DNA of 64,000 nucleotides, from contig CAJNDT010003168.1 in the NCBI GenBank assembly GCA_905221615.1, forward strand, positions 384,923 to 448,922. Direction: 5' to 3'. The position numbers and the translations under genes were made by a program. How positions within the stretch are numbered: position 1 is the stretch's first letter; every line of letters starts with the position of its first letter. The notes under the pieces were generated by a model that saw nothing but the letters and a program-made list of their open reading frames with translations, was not told the origin of the DNA and did no database searches. Below, piece by piece: positions 30,481-41,720 of this stretch. The stretch is from Symbiodinium sp. CCMP2592 (taxonomy: Eukaryota; Sar; Dinophyceae; Suessiales; Symbiodiniaceae).

Positions 30481-32781
30481 GATTCGCACTTAGTCAATAG
30501 TTGCTCAGTTGCTGCCTACCATGCGAGGCTCGAGTTGGATCCTTCAGGACTTTAGGACCGTTTCAGGTTCTTGTGGCTATTTTGGGAGTACAGGTTGGGT
30601 TCCCACAAATCAACCCTCAACCCTTGAATCGAAACCTCTGCAAGCGCAGCTGTGGCTGCTGTGTTTGGGCCACTGCGGGCATCTTCAGGCACCTTTGGCT
30701 GGGTTCGCTGCACCCTGTGGAAGGCTCGAGCTGTCTTGCTTGAGATGTTGCAGCAGTTAGCTTCGAGGGTGGTTGCACAATGGAGCTGTGCGCACACCGG
30801 CCAGCTGTCGAGAACACCGGATCTGCAGTTGATTCAGAAGCACATTGGTACAGACGAGTCAGGAACACAGCCAAGCCGAGATTGAAGTTGATACCGTCGT
30901 ACTGTTTTTAGTCCCATTGGGGGGAGAATGCCTTTGAGCATTGGCTGCAAACGATGGCTTTAAGTTCCTCCTTTGTGTTCTCCTCAATGCTGTTTCCTCT
31001 CATTCTCCCATGCTCCCTGGTGTTCAATCTACACAGGCCAGTGAGGGTTCTAAGTTCTAAGGTATGAGATTGCGTTTATGGCGTCTGCAGCAGTCGCTCC
31101 GACGCCGAAACTGTGTACAGACGTTCACGGAGGCAGTAATCTACTTTGACAAGTTTCGTACATTCCCGGAGGCACGACTCGCGGAACCTGCTACCACAGA
31201 TTGCAAGCCCCAGTCGGCGAAAATCGCACTCCTTGAGGGGGTTTCGAAATAAAGGATTAGCATCTGCCGACTTTCCACTTCATGAAATCACCATTAGAAT
31301 TTCGACACGCATCCTCAAACGCAGCCAAGGCTTCTAAGACAAGTTCAAGGGACGCTTCGGATCAAGCGATCAATGGGGCCCTTTTGTCGCAAAAGTTCCA
31401 GTCGACGGCACAACATGCGCGGAGAGATATTCATGGTTCGTGTCAATGGCCGCTCGCGATCGAGCACCTTTGCATGTCACGTCGTTCGGCCCATCGGCCG
31501 TCACAACCCATTTCCGAGCCACTCTACAGCGTGAAGTATCCTCAGCTCGGAGCGCTGCTTTTTCCTTGTGATTGGACAGAATACAGCGACTGGGGAAGCC
31601 CTGCAAATCACCGCCGATATCGATGAAGCGCAAGATCCTATCTCGAAAAGTTCGATCCCTCTCACGTCATCAAAGCTGTTGTTGGGGAGATCCTGAAAGA
31701 TGGATTCCGACATTTACCGCGAGCGTGAACTCCGAATCGTAGCCGGGATGCTATTTCTGCGATTAGAAGGCACCTGCGACAGCGGCTGTCAACCATTGTC
31801 TGTCGCCCTTGGAGGGAGCTATAAGGAGCTGCTATGCCTTGGGTGCGGACATGCTAGCGCTGCTAGCCATGCTCAGCAGGCATGTCACACACACAACTGC
31901 AGACAGGACAGGAAAGCTCGCTGCATAGCGTAGAAAAGGGAGTTTCAACGTTTGCGTGAGTGCCACGCCAGCATCAGAGTTGCAGGTTTGCAGCGACCAC
32001 GACCTCCTGGTGTGGACTCTATCCAGGCCCATCCGGGGATCTGGATTGCGCTGTTGCATGTGTCACACCTTGTAACGGGTGTGACACTGCGGAAGGCACT
32101 GTACCAAGAGGTAGTGAAGAAGAGTTGGCCGTGGCCTCAGCGCTTATGAGCTGGTTTTGTCGGATCGCTTTTTGACAGGGACAGGTGTGTGCAAGCCCCA
32201 TGTACTGTAGCACATTGAGGCTACACGGGGCCTGTTTATATAGGCACGGCAGCCAGATGCGTTCGATTGTCTGAGGCCAGCAAGCTTCAGCGGCAGTTAG
32301 CCAGGGCAGAGCAAGAAGGTTGTGTGGCTTCGGCATGAAAGCTTTGCCGAGCATCATCTTTCTGAGTCTATCGCAGGTCAATGACTGTGTCCTGTTTGGG
32401 CATCATGAATCTGTCACTAGGCAGAGTCAAAGCCCGTATCCGCCAGGTGCTGCAGTCAGGCAGCCGACATTCCGCAGTGGCCGACGTGCAAGCCACAACG
32501 GCTGATGAGGACGGGAAATGGATGTAGTCTCTAGATCATGCCATGTCTGGCTGAGTGCGCGAGCAGAGCAGGCTTTGGTTTCGGGAAGCGGAGAACCGAA
32601 TCATATCTCGAAAACGTCAACAGGGCTTGGGTAGGGAGTGCGGGCTAGTGGAGCTGCGGTTAGGCTGAAGCCTACAGGTAGGCCGAGGGCTAAGCTGGGG
32701 GTAGGCAGCAACGATGCGAGTAGTAGTAATTAGTCGGCAGCAGCCGTAGTAGTACTTTAGTACTTTCATTAGTTTGCGGCA
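30481..32781. other. No supported gene
   Basis: Roughly 2.3 kb of unique-looking sequence with short overlapping frames on both strands and no recognisable motif. Around 32620-32710 'taggctgaag/taggccgagg/taagctgggg/taggcagc' is a weak tandem phrase. Confidence 0.4.
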
Positions 32782-33102
32782 CTAGTTGTTGAAAACAGCC
32801 TCCACCAAAGTGCAGATTTTGTTGAGTTTCAACCAGTGTTGGATTCCGCTAAAGCATCCGATATGTAGCAAAAACAAAGGGATTTTGGCTGCGTAGGCGA
32901 GTTCTGTTCCAACGAGCACTACAGGAGACAACATCTGGATTTCTGCTCTGTTGGGAGCCGCCCTGTTGCATATTTTCAAGATGTACTCTCCATCACATTT
33001 TTCAACGCACCCAAAAGCAGCAGACACATAGGGCAATTTTTTCCATTTCTCGGTTTCAGGGTATTCAACTTTCACGAAGTCTCGAGCAATTTCGTATGTC
33101 CG
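32782..33102 (-). CDS. Orphan minus-strand ORF, possible exon
   Basis: On the minus strand an open frame starts after TAA (about 33105) and ends at TAG/TAA near 32782. It reads Y-E-I-A-R-D-F-V-K-V-E-Y-P-E-T-E-K-W-K-K and L-P-Y-V-S-A-A-F-G-C-V-E-K-C-D-G-E-Y, then a hydrophobic part (P-V-V-L-V-G-T-E-L-A-Y-A-A-K-I-P-L-F-L-L). It is more A/T-rich than the other coding stretches and is the only convincing minus-strand frame near the NRAMP gene. No ATG at the start. Family unknown. Confidence 0.35.
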   Translation of the reverse strand, partial: RTYEIARDFVKVEYPETEKWKKLPYVSAAFGCVEKCDGEYILKICNRAAPNRAEIQMLSPVVLVGTELAYAAKIPLFLLHIGCFSGIQHWLKLNKICTLVEAVFNN

Positions 33103-33635
33103 AAAGTATTAACAAGCGAAACCAAAAGGTGGACGACACGTAGGCGCAAAGCACCAGCAAGTAGACGAGACACAGGCATAGGCGTATTTGTCTTTTTGTC
33201 GGGTTGTACTAGGCAATGAATGTCAAGGTTCATCTGCGTAACTTGCTGTGAGGCCAAGGCAGCACGGCCGAAATCGAGCGGGTGTGGTGCCGAGAAGACC
33301 TGCTTTTGCGTAGGACCTAGGACCCCCGTTTTCAGATTCAAGGACTTGCGTTCAGCTCCTGTACGCTTCCAAGCGTCATTCCCTTTTCGACTTCCAGGAG
33401 AGCTCTCTTCTGAGACTTTTTTCCATCATGTTACGTCGATGTTTTTGTCGGGCTTCAGCCCTGCCGCATTGCCTCGTGCTTGTCGCTTGTCGCCTTTTCA
33501 GTACTGGTGGCCAGGCGCAGCGCCGGCCAGGCTAGGAAGAAGACAACAGTACTTGCAACGCCATACAATGCCATGCACTATGTATCAACGTTACCAGAGC
33601 TATTAACACAGTCGAAGGGCAAGGGCAGCATCCTC
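33103..33635 (+). other. Upstream region of the NRAMP gene
   Basis: No separate gene. The NRAMP reading frame stays open back to about 33480, with a further in-frame ATG at 33573, so the true start or a 5' exon junction could lie here. No TATA-like box; dinoflagellate promoters are generally not recognisable this way. Confidence 0.4.
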
Positions 33636-35881
33636 ATGGCCGCTCGCTCCAACCGCCCGAGACCTCCCAAGCTCTCGCACTCCGGTAGCTTGGAGAAAGT
33701 TGACGGTGTGCTGAGCCGTCAAACCTCAAAAGATTCATCTCCCGTTGCATTGGCGGCCTTTGGTTTGTTGAATCCGCCAGACTCGCACCCGTCTACTCCG
33801 ATTGGTGTCCCTGAGCTGAAGAAGCCGCTTGCCTTAGACGATGTAAACGAGGACCTGATCGAAAGGGAGAGGGAGACGTGGCACGCATGGTTGCAGCGGC
33901 TCTTGGCCTTTACGGGGCCTGGTTGGCTGATGAGCATCGCGTACGTCGATCCTGGAAACCTCGAAGCAGATCTTCAAGTCGGGGCACAATTTGGATACTC
34001 TTTGTTGTGGGCTCTAACAGGTGCTACGTTCATGGGTCTGGGAATGCAGCTGCTGGCAGCTCGGCTAGGCTGCGCTACAAAGCGCCATTTGGCAGAGCAC
34101 TGCCGGGATGCCTTTGAGTTTCCACTCCGGCAGCTTCTTTGGATGCTCACCGAGCTTGCGATTGTCGGCTCGGACATCCAAGAGGTGATTGGCTGCTCCA
34201 TTGGCCTGGAGCTACTTTTTGGTATCCCCTTGACTGTTGGAGTATTGATCACGGCCTTTGCGGCCTTCATCTTCCTTTTCTTGGAACGTCTGGGCACACG
34301 ACCGCTGGAGCTGTTTTTTGGTGTGCTGATTCTGATTTTGGCTTTGTCCATGGGTCGCTTGTATGCAAGAATTTGCCCTGACAGCATGGCAGTGGCAGAA
34401 GGTCTTCTCGTTCCCTGGCTACCACCTTCCGCCATGCAGCAGGTGCTCGAATAGCAAACACGTCTGCAACCAGTCTTGACATATATGGTCACGCGCTCCG
34501 CGGCCCCCGCTTCCCCCCCGGCCCCCGTCATGGTCCATGGTCCAAAACGCCGCCTCCCCTGCGGGTGGGGTGTGGGGTCCTTCCCCTGCGGGTGGTTGTC
34601 GGGGTTTTGGGTTTAGTTCAAAGGCATAAGCGGCATGAGGCTTCGCGTCGACAAGGGCTTAGGGAGGGTTTGGGGTGTAGTTTCGTTATGGTTGACAGTT
34701 CATGTTCTGCTGTAGGCTTAAAGCCTGCATTCAGGGTGTGCAGTGTAGGGTTTAAAGTACGGGGTCAAGACAGGAACATGCGCTACTGTGCTACGTTACA
34801 GGGTTTGTGGCTTGCGTAGGTACGATCCTCGACCCCTGGCCGCTCCTCCAAGCCGCAGCTCCAGCGGCCCCGACCCCTCTCCGCACACGCCACGCCCCCG
34901 CCCACGACCCGCCCCCTACCAAACCATACCATTGGGATCTATTGGGGGGGGGGGGGGCCGGGAACGCCAGACGCCTGACCGCATATGAAAAAGTTAGATA
35001 AATAATATATACAAATAAATATACAAATATAAATATACAAAATAAATGTATGTGTGTGTATGTGTATATACGTAGGTATATTTATATTTACATTTTATCT
35101 TGATAGTTTCTGTTGTCCCCTGCAGGTAGTTGGGATGGTTGGCTGTGTGATCATGCCGCACAACCTGTTCTTACACTCTGCTCTTGTGCAAAGCCGTGTG
35201 GTGCAGCCTGGGGGCGAGGCAGATGCTGTTTGGCTCTTCACAGTGGAGTCAACTTGTGCGATCCTCACCTCGCTGATCATCAACACCTTCGTCGTAGCAG
35301 TCTTTGCAAAGGGCTTCTTTGGCAAGCCCGGCACCGATGCAATCGGTCTGGCAAATGCGGGCCAATACTTGGGAGAGGCTTTTGGGCAACCTATGAAAAT
35401 CGTCTGGGCCCTAGGTCTGTGTGCTGCCGGCCAGTCCAGCACAATGACCGGTGCCTACGCCGGTCAGTGGGTGATGCAGGGATACCTGGATTTGAAGGTA
35501 GCTCCATGGAAACGGGCCATCATTACCCGTTCCATGGCGCTAGTTCCATGCCTTGCTGTTGCAGTCTACTTTGGAGGACAGCGTGATGGCTTGGACATTC
35601 TCAACACATACTTGAATGTGTTGCAGAGTGTCGTACTTCCTTTCGCGGCCGTGCCCCTGCTCATGTTTGCAGGGTCGAAGCGCGTCATGGATAACCTCGT
35701 ATTGTCGAATACCTCGCTGATTGCTGCTTGGTTTGCTACAGCCCTGATCATTTGCGCCAATCTATACCTGGCAGTAGAGCAGTTTGCTGGCCTTGGTGTG
35801 GCACGCATGCAGGTCGGTTGCAGTCTTTACGTACTAACGATACTCTACGTTGCCTGGAAGGGCCATCAAGCAGTGAGATAA
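33636..35881 (+). CDS. NRAMP-family divalent metal transporter
   Basis: Two exons, 33636-34442 and 35126-35881, joined in phase 0, give about 520 residues, typical for the family. NRAMPs are proton-coupled importers of Fe2+, Mn2+ and related metals in plasma or vacuolar membranes. After a ~100-residue Ser/Pro-rich cytosolic N-tail comes TM1 with the metal-binding D-P-G-N (A-Y-V-D-P-G-N-L-E-A-D). Exon 2 opens with TM6 V-G-C-V-I-M-P-H-N, carrying the family's second metal site (the M-P-H motif). G-Q-S-S-T-M-T-G-A-Y-A-G-Q is the consensus transport signature. Hydrophobic segments fit 11-12 TMs. I chose ATG 33636 (M-A-A-R-S-N-R); ATG 33573 would add 21 residues. Both diagnostic motifs are intact, so the protein should be functional. 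Confidence 0.92.
34443..35125 (+). other. NRAMP intron (683 bp) with GC- and AT-rich islands
   Basis: GT donor (gtgctcgaat) and AG acceptor (cccctgcag), phase 0. The sequences at the two junctions are nearly the same (gcaggtgc / gcaggtag), a direct repeat like that left by introner insertion. Inside: a C-rich stretch, 'ttagggagggtttggggtgtag'-like telomere-type words (34610-34760), a G-run near 34944 and an AT-rich stretch (35000-35100). Confidence 0.85.
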
Positions 35882-36469
35882 GGCATTGTCTGAACTAACG
35901 TACGCCTGCGCGGTGCAAAAAGGAGACATCTGAAAGCTCTTGATCCGTCTTCCAGGTGCAGAGCTGTGAAAAGCTTGGGAGTGTCGCTGGGAGGAGCTCG
36001 AGGCTGAAGAGAAGGTGCTGGAGTTTGCTGGCTGAGCTTTGCAGGCAATGTTCCGCGCATTCTTCACTGCCCTGCCCGTAAGTGGCAACGGTTTTCAGGC
36101 GTATGCCGTGGCTTTGGATGAGCGCTCAAGCTGTGCCTCCAAATCCGGGCAACGGCAGATGCTTTTTTGCGTGCTGTTTCTGTCGCTGACACATGCTGAC
36201 CCCACAAGTCGCTGATGCTGCAAAGCAAGCAGATCCCTTGCCTGAGTCTTCGGATTTAATTTTGCACACCAGATCATTGTAGAGAGGATCTGGCGCATAT
36301 GGCTTCCCTAATAACTGCAGACGAATATGGATGAATGCAGGAGATTCTGCCAAAACACTGCGTGATGCAGCCGCCCGTAAGGGATTTACACGCAAGGTGG
36401 AACAACAAGACGAACGTCTTTCCGTCATCGGACGTTTCTGCTCAGCCTTGACGAAGCGGCCATGCAGCC
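35882..36469. other. 3' flank of NRAMP; no gene seen
   Basis: No convincing open frame and no repeats. The minus-strand frames here are shadows without motif support. Confidence 0.4.
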
Positions 36470-36652
36470 ATGTGGAATCGAGAGAAAAGCGAGGACGTCC
36501 CAGTCGAGGAGTCCCCACTGACGGCGGCGCGCCGCAACGCGCTGCAGCGCCAGGCCACGCAGAGAACAGAGCCGCGCATCAGACGTTTCTGGCATTCCTG
36601 GCTTCTGCTGCTGGCCTTTGAAGTCATGATGCAGCATTTATCGCAGCAATAA
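36470..36652 (+). CDS. Small ORF (60 aa) with hydrophobic C-terminal segment
   Basis: ATG at 36470. It reads M-W-N-R-E-K-S-E-D-V-P-V-E-E-S-P-L-T-A-A-R-R, then R-I-R-R-F-W-H-S-W-L-L-L-L-A-F-E-V-M-M, and stops at TAA. A charged head followed by a single possible membrane helix of about 15 residues. It may be a small tail-anchored protein or the last exon of a larger gene. Not recognised. Confidence 0.35.
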   Translation: MWNREKSEDVPVEESPLTAARRNALQRQATQRTEPRIRRFWHSWLLLLAFEVMMQHLSQQ

Positions 36653-37021
36653 TTTTTGCATGCGACAGACAGAATCGGCGCGGGGTCGGAGTTGGCAGAG
36701 TGACATGTTTTGATGTGTGTCTCCGCCAGGACAGCCCGCAGCCTACTGAAAAGGCACGATCCTGGATGTGCAGTGAGGATTGCCATGCCTGCGCGAATCG
36801 AAGCTTTTTGAATCTCTGGCGTCTGGGTACAGGCTCGGAATTTCTGGTCTCTTCTGGGTCGGAAGGGCCCGAAGACCTCCCATGCAAAGACACGGGCGGA
36901 GCGACGGGCGGAACGCTGGGAGAGACATCGCAACTTTGAGCGGGTCCGCTTCGAGGCCGAGAGACGCCTGTGACTGTTCGGCAGACGCTTCAAGCCACAA
37001 GATTTCGTTTCCAGGTAGGCG

Positions 37022-37954
37022 ATGGCGAAGATCCAGAGGAAGCCGATGCAAAAAATGCCCTGGGGTCCACAGCATATGTGGAAAGCCTCAGGACTCCAGC
37101 CAAATCAGACTAGTTACTGGTGTCAGCTTTCAACACCCCTCGCGAGGATGCAGAGGATGGTGAACTCAGCACAGAATTTTCAGCCACGCTCTCGACAGCA
37201 AATTTCGCCGATTGCAAAGCATGCAAAAAGTGCAGCTCAGAAGCAGGACCCCTGTGGGAAACACAGACCAAAGAGTGCAGTTTGAAGGGCTGTCAGGCTT
37301 TGAATTCTTCGACGTGGAGGCTTTGGGATCGGTGCCCTGCAAAAAGCCGCAGAGTCACCACTGTCTCGCAGAACGCTGAGAGTCTGTGCCAGGACCTGGC
37401 TGTGGAGGATGTGACAGAGAAAGCTTTGAACTTGGAGCACTGGTTTGACTCTGGGCTCCACCTGGGAGACGTCCTCCAGCCGAAGAAGATGCCACCTGCA
37501 GGCTATGAAGTCGCGGCCTGGTCAGAACATGTTCCTTTCCTGAAGCATCTTCGAACTGGCGTGGTCCTTTGGCCTGTCCGCTTCAACCTGCTGCCCTTCT
37601 TTGAAGCTCTTGAAGGGCAGATGGCCTACCGTCGGCTCGTCGTGGCCTTAGCTTCAGATGGCCTCGAATTCCCGGACCCTTCGAGTTGAGGTCACGGTCT
37701 ATCACTACACCACCGGTTCTGGCTTCAACAGGATTGTGGCTCGTTTTGACGCGGGGACCGGCGACTTTCCCGAGGCTCATGACTTCGCCGAGGAACTCTG
37801 GGACAGGTGCGGTCCCTTCATTTCCCCTCATGTTCCGCCCATGCTGCATTTCCTGGGGCTCGACTTCATTGCGAGGCTAGTGGAAGACGTTCAAGGACTC
37901 GAAGCGAATGGTGAAGACATACCTGACGACGCTTTTGTTGCGACTTCTGCCTGA
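37022..37954 (+). CDS. Hypothetical protein with apparent frameshift
   Basis: The clearest coding part starts after TGCCAG at 37392 (D-L-A-V-E-D-V-T-E-K-A-L-N-L-E-H-W-F-D) and continues to A-Y-R-R-L-V-V-A-L-A-S-D-G, then TGA at 37687. From about 37675 another frame takes over (T-L-R-V-E-V-T-V-Y-H-Y-T-T-G-S-G-F-N-R) and ends at TGA 37952. The two halves fit one protein, so a 1-nt (or 2-nt) indel, assembly error or very short intron lies near 37665-37685. Upstream, 37120-37390 is open in the first frame with a Cys patch (C-K-A-C-K-K-C). No family recognised. It could be host or a pseudogene. Confidence 0.45.
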
Positions 37955-38515
37955 AAAGAGGCAGTTGCATCAAACGCACGGGTAATGGTATGAAGAGACA
38001 GCCACCCTTTGAGCTTATCAGGATCAAAGACCCCCCCGACATCTTCACAGACCGCGAGAAGCTGTGCAGGGCGGCCTGCAGGCTTCCAGATGGACATGGA
38101 GCCCTTGGCCGCAAGTTGCCGAGATGCCGCGCAGAGTGTTGGCCGTGTAGGCTTTGGGCAAATGCGGCAAATTGGTGTATGATGCTGTCCGTAACTATCG
38201 TTTTTCATGTTGGTCTGGACTCTAAGAGAGCATCCCAAGCCGCTTCAAAGTCCGAGCAGGAGTCGTCCGAACGGATTTTCACCACGTGAGGGTTTGAACG
38301 GGAGTGTGGCAAGTTGTCGACCTAGGACGCGTGCTGCCTCTGAGTCGCGTCTCCTACTGCATTGCTTTGCACGTGCCAGAGGACAGGATTCTCAGCAACA
38401 GGCCTTGCTGCAGCAGAAAATGCATTCCTGCTTTTTGGTCAGGGGCCCTGATCAAATCCATACTGGGTCTTGAAAAAGTGCTTCTTGTGTGTCTGTGTGT
38501 TCTTGATTGAAAAAA
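37955..38515. other. No gene assigned; one coding-like frame
   Basis: 38304-38400 reads W-Q-V-V-D-L-G-R-V-L-P-L-S-R-V-S-Y-C-I-A-L, plausible as an exon fragment, but partners and splice sites are unclear. Confidence 0.3.
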
Positions 38516-38517
38516 CG

Positions 38518-38547
<30 letters not shown>
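38516..38547. repeat. (AT)n microsatellite
   Basis: Alternating ta repeat, about 30 bp. Start of a 5-kb repeat block without genes. Confidence 0.95.
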
Positions 38548-38552
<5 letters not shown>

Positions 38553-38639
38553 GGTACTCCCCCCATGGATCTAGCATTTTCGTGTGTTCCAGAGCCCCAC
38601 CACACGAAAAATCCTTGAAGGGAGGGTACAAGCCTTATT

Positions 38640-38850
38640 CCTCAACTTCGCGCGGTTCCGTCAACCAAGATTCCGTCAACCGCGCTTCCTTCAACCATGT
38701 TCCCCGCTTCCCTCAACTCAGATCGTGCCGATTCTTTCAACCCGCATCGCCTGCTTCCCTCAACTCCCGAGTCTGTCAACCCCCATTGCCCGCTTCCATC
38801 AACTGCTCATTCCGTCAACTCCGCACCCCCCCCCCTCCCCGCTTCCGTCA
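38640..38850 (+). repeat. Array of 'ttccgtcaac' units
   Basis: About a dozen units of the form (c)ttcc(g/c/t)tcaac spaced 12-25 bp apart. The reverse complement of this unit (gttgaaggaa / gttgacagaa) forms a second array at 41420-41720. Confidence 0.7.
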
Positions 38851-38919
38851 ACACTACACTGCAATCTAAGCATTTCGCCCGCTCTTTTGCCAGTCTCGCA
38901 TTGACAAATAGGGCAGACG

Positions 38920-39610
38920 TAAGTTAGTTTAAACATTTGTAGGTTTTATTTAGTTTAACACAGGAAAGCAAACTTTCGCAGTCTTTAGTTTAAACACAGA
39001 AAAACACATTTTCGGAGTCGCGCGTAGGCACCAGTTAGTTTAGACATGGAAAACAAACCGTTTATAGGGTTCATTTACTTGAAACACAAAAAAACAAACC
39101 TTCGGAGTCCCGGGTAGGCGCAGGTTAGTTTAGACATGGAAAACAAACCTTTTGTGGCGTTTATTTAGTTTAAACACAGAAAAACACATTTTCGACGTCC
39201 CGGGTAGGCACCGGTTAAATTAAACATGGAAAACAAACCTTTTGTAGGGGTTATTTAGTTTGAACACAGAAAAACAAACTTTCGGAGTCCCGGGTAGGCG
39301 CAGGTTGGTTTAGGCATGGAAAACAAACCTTTTGTAGGGTTTATGCAGTTTAAACACAGAAAAACAAACTTTCGGAGTCCCGGGTAGGCGCAAGCTAGTT
39401 TAGACATTGAATTCAAACCTTGAATTGGGTTTATTTAGTTTAAACACAGAAAAACCAACTTTCGGAGTCCCGGGTAGGCGCAAGTTAGTTTAGACATGGA
39501 AAACAAACCCTTTATAGGTTGTATTTAGTTTAAACACAGAAAACAAACTTTCGTAGTCTTGTTTAAAGACAGAAAAAACAAACTTTCCGAGTCCCGGGTA
39601 GGCACAATTC
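38920..39610 (+). repeat. 90-bp minisatellite, ~7.5 copies
   Basis: The unit contains ttagtttagacatgg, aaaacaaacc, tttgtagggtttat, ttagtttaaacacag and tttcggagtcccgggtaggc. Copies of 'ttagtttagacatgg' start near 39034, 39124, 39214, 39304, 39394 and 39484, giving an exact 90-bp period. Divergence between copies is a few percent to ~10%. Ends degenerate at both sides. Confidence 0.9.
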
Positions 39611-40720
39611 GTATGGCTTCTTTTTCTGTGTTGGAAATTTGTGTCGTTTTTGCTTTATATCATTTTGGTTGTCTTAGCTTTTTACCTTTCTAAAGCGATT
39701 TCGTATGGCTTCTCCGTTGTACTTCATTTACCTTTTTCTTCGCTCTTGACCCCCCTGAAGCGAGTTCGTGTAGCCTCTTCGTTCGTGTTGGAAAAGACGT
39801 TTTTGTGTACTCTTCAGCTATACAGTATTTACTTTCTTTTCTTCGCTTTTAACCCCTTGAAGCGAGTTCGTGCAGCTCTCCTTCTTATTCTTGTAGGAAA
39901 GACAAGCTCCACTTTTCTTCTCTTTTTGCCTTCCTAAAGGGATTTCGTGTGGCTTCTTCCTTGACGCTGATGAAATGTTTGTGCTTAGTTTTCGGTTGTA
40001 CCTCATTTACTTTCTTCTTCGCTCTTAACCCCCCTTCAGCGATTTCGGGTAGCCTCTTCGTTCTTCAACCCCCTGAAACGATTTCGTGCGGCTCGTCTTC
40101 TTCTTGTAGGAAAGAAGAGCTTCACTTTTCCTCTACCTTTCTAAAGCAATTTCGTGTGGCTTCTTCCTTCATGTTGATGAAATGTTTTGCTTCAATTTTC
40201 GGTTGTACCTCATTTGCTTTTTTCTTCGCTCTTCACGCCCCTGGAGCGATTTGGTGTGGCCTCTTCGATCGTGTTGGAAAAGACGTTCGCTTCGGACTTC
40301 CTGAAACGATTTCGTGAGGCTCTTCTTCTTTTGTAAAAAAGACAAGCGCCACTTCTTTGTTTAGCTTTGTACCTTTCTGAAGCGGTTTTGTGTGGCTTCT
40401 TCCTTCATATTGATGAAATGTTGTTTATTTACTTTGTTCTTCGCTTTTAGCCCACCTAAAGCGATTTTATGTGGCCTCTTCGTTTGTGTTGGCAAAGACG
40501 TTTTTGTGTAATGTTCTGCTATACAATGTCGAATCTTGTTCGTCGCTTCTGACCCCCGGAAGCGATTTCGTGTGGCTGAATTCTTCGTGTTGGAGATAAC
40601 GTTATCAATTAGTTTTTGGTTATGCAGTATTTACTTTCTTTTCTTTGCTTGTAACTCCGTGAAACGATTTCGTGCGGCTAATCCTTGTAGGAAGGACAAC
40701 CTCCACCTTCCGAGTGTGTT
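39610..40720 (+). repeat. Degenerate repeats with 'gcgatttcgtgtggcttctt' core
   Basis: The core aagcga(t)tttcgtg(t/c)ggc(t)tctt recurs about 11 times at irregular 70-130-bp spacing. It is interspersed with 'ttactttcttttcttcgct', 'ttcatgttgatgaaatg' and 'gtgttggaaaagacg' modules. Open frames here (F/L/S-rich) are by-products. Confidence 0.75.
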
Positions 40721-41405
40721 CATCTTCCCTCGGAGTTTGTTTGGAGTGTGTTTTTCCTTGGACCAACAAACCGTTCCCCCCAGAGTTTGTTTTCTGTAGG
40801 AAACACAAAACCCTCCCGCCAGAGTTTGTTTTTGTAGGAAAAACAAATCCTCCTCTACCCCCGCGCCGCCCAAACCACTCCCCCTAGCATCACTGAAACA
40901 AAAAAACTTCTCCCATAGGAGTTTGTTTTTCACCGCTGAAACAAACTCACCTGGTCAGGGTTTGATTGTACCCGCTGAAACAAACTCGTCGAGACGGAGT
41001 TTCAAGTTGGTTTGTTTTCCTCGCCTCCCCAACCTGGCTCTTCGTGACCCAACCAAAAGATGATCCGCAAACGTTTGTTGTCTTCCGGCGAAACAAACCC
41101 AACCCCTCCTCCCAGTGTTTGTTTCTTTTTGCGGAAAAAACAAACTCGCCTGGACCCCCCCCCTTCGGAGTTTGTTCTTCCTAGTGAAAACGAACCCCTC
41201 CCCCCAGGGTTTGTTTTCTGTAGGAAACACAAAGCCCTCCCCCAAAGTTTGTTTTTGTAGGAAAAACAAAGCCCTCCCCCCAGAGTTTGTTTTCTGTAGG
41301 AAAAAACAAACTCCCCTGCACCCCGCCTTCGGAGTTTGTTTTCCTAGTGAAAACAAAATCCTCCCCCCAGAGTTTGTTTTTGTAGGAAAAACAAACCCGG
41401 GGCAC
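40720..41405. repeat. Hairpin modules: gagtttgttt ... aaacaaactc
   Basis: About ten modules in which gagtttgtttt is followed after 5-15 bp (often tgtagg or cctagtg) by aaaacaaac or close variants, so each module can fold on itself. They are separated by C-rich spacers (ccctcccccca). The peptide frames across them (F-V-F-C-R-K-N-K) are artefacts. Confidence 0.8.
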
Positions 41406-41419
41406 AAGAATCCGCGTGT

Positions 41420-41720
41420 TTGTGGTTGAGTAAGTCCTCGTGGCTGGGGTTGCACGCGTGTCTGTAGTTGGAGCGACTCTTTCTGTATAGGTTGAACGAA
41501 GCAGTTGTTTGGGTTGAAGGAATCATTCCCGGGGACGTGGTTGAGTGAATCTGCGTTGTTTGGGTTGAAGGAATCATTCCCGGGGACGTGGTTGAGTGAA
41601 TCTGCGTTCTGAGGTTGAAGGAATCAGGTTTTGAGGTTGAAGGCATCCGCGTTGGCGGGTTGACAGAATCCCCGGGCAGTGGTTGATGGAATAATCGGCG
41701 AAAAGTTGAAGGAATCCGCG
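41420..41720 (-). repeat. Array of 'gttgaaggaa' units, inverted relative to 38.6 kb
   Basis: Units of gttga(a/g)(g/t)gaatc with 'cattcccggggacgtggttgagtgaatctgcgtt' duplicated as a ~48-bp block (about 41513-41605). The minus strand reads the same (g)attccttcaac motif as 38640-38850. Confidence 0.75.

Noticed and set aside
29769-30500. 243-aa ORF in the frame starting near 29769
   Set aside because: Overlaps the better-looking acidic frames at 29978-30094 and 30106-30480; its Arg/Gly/Trp-rich composition is typical of a shadow frame.
33480-33635. NRAMP start at 33480
   Set aside because: Codon there is TTG, not ATG; in-frame ATGs occur at 33573 and 33636.
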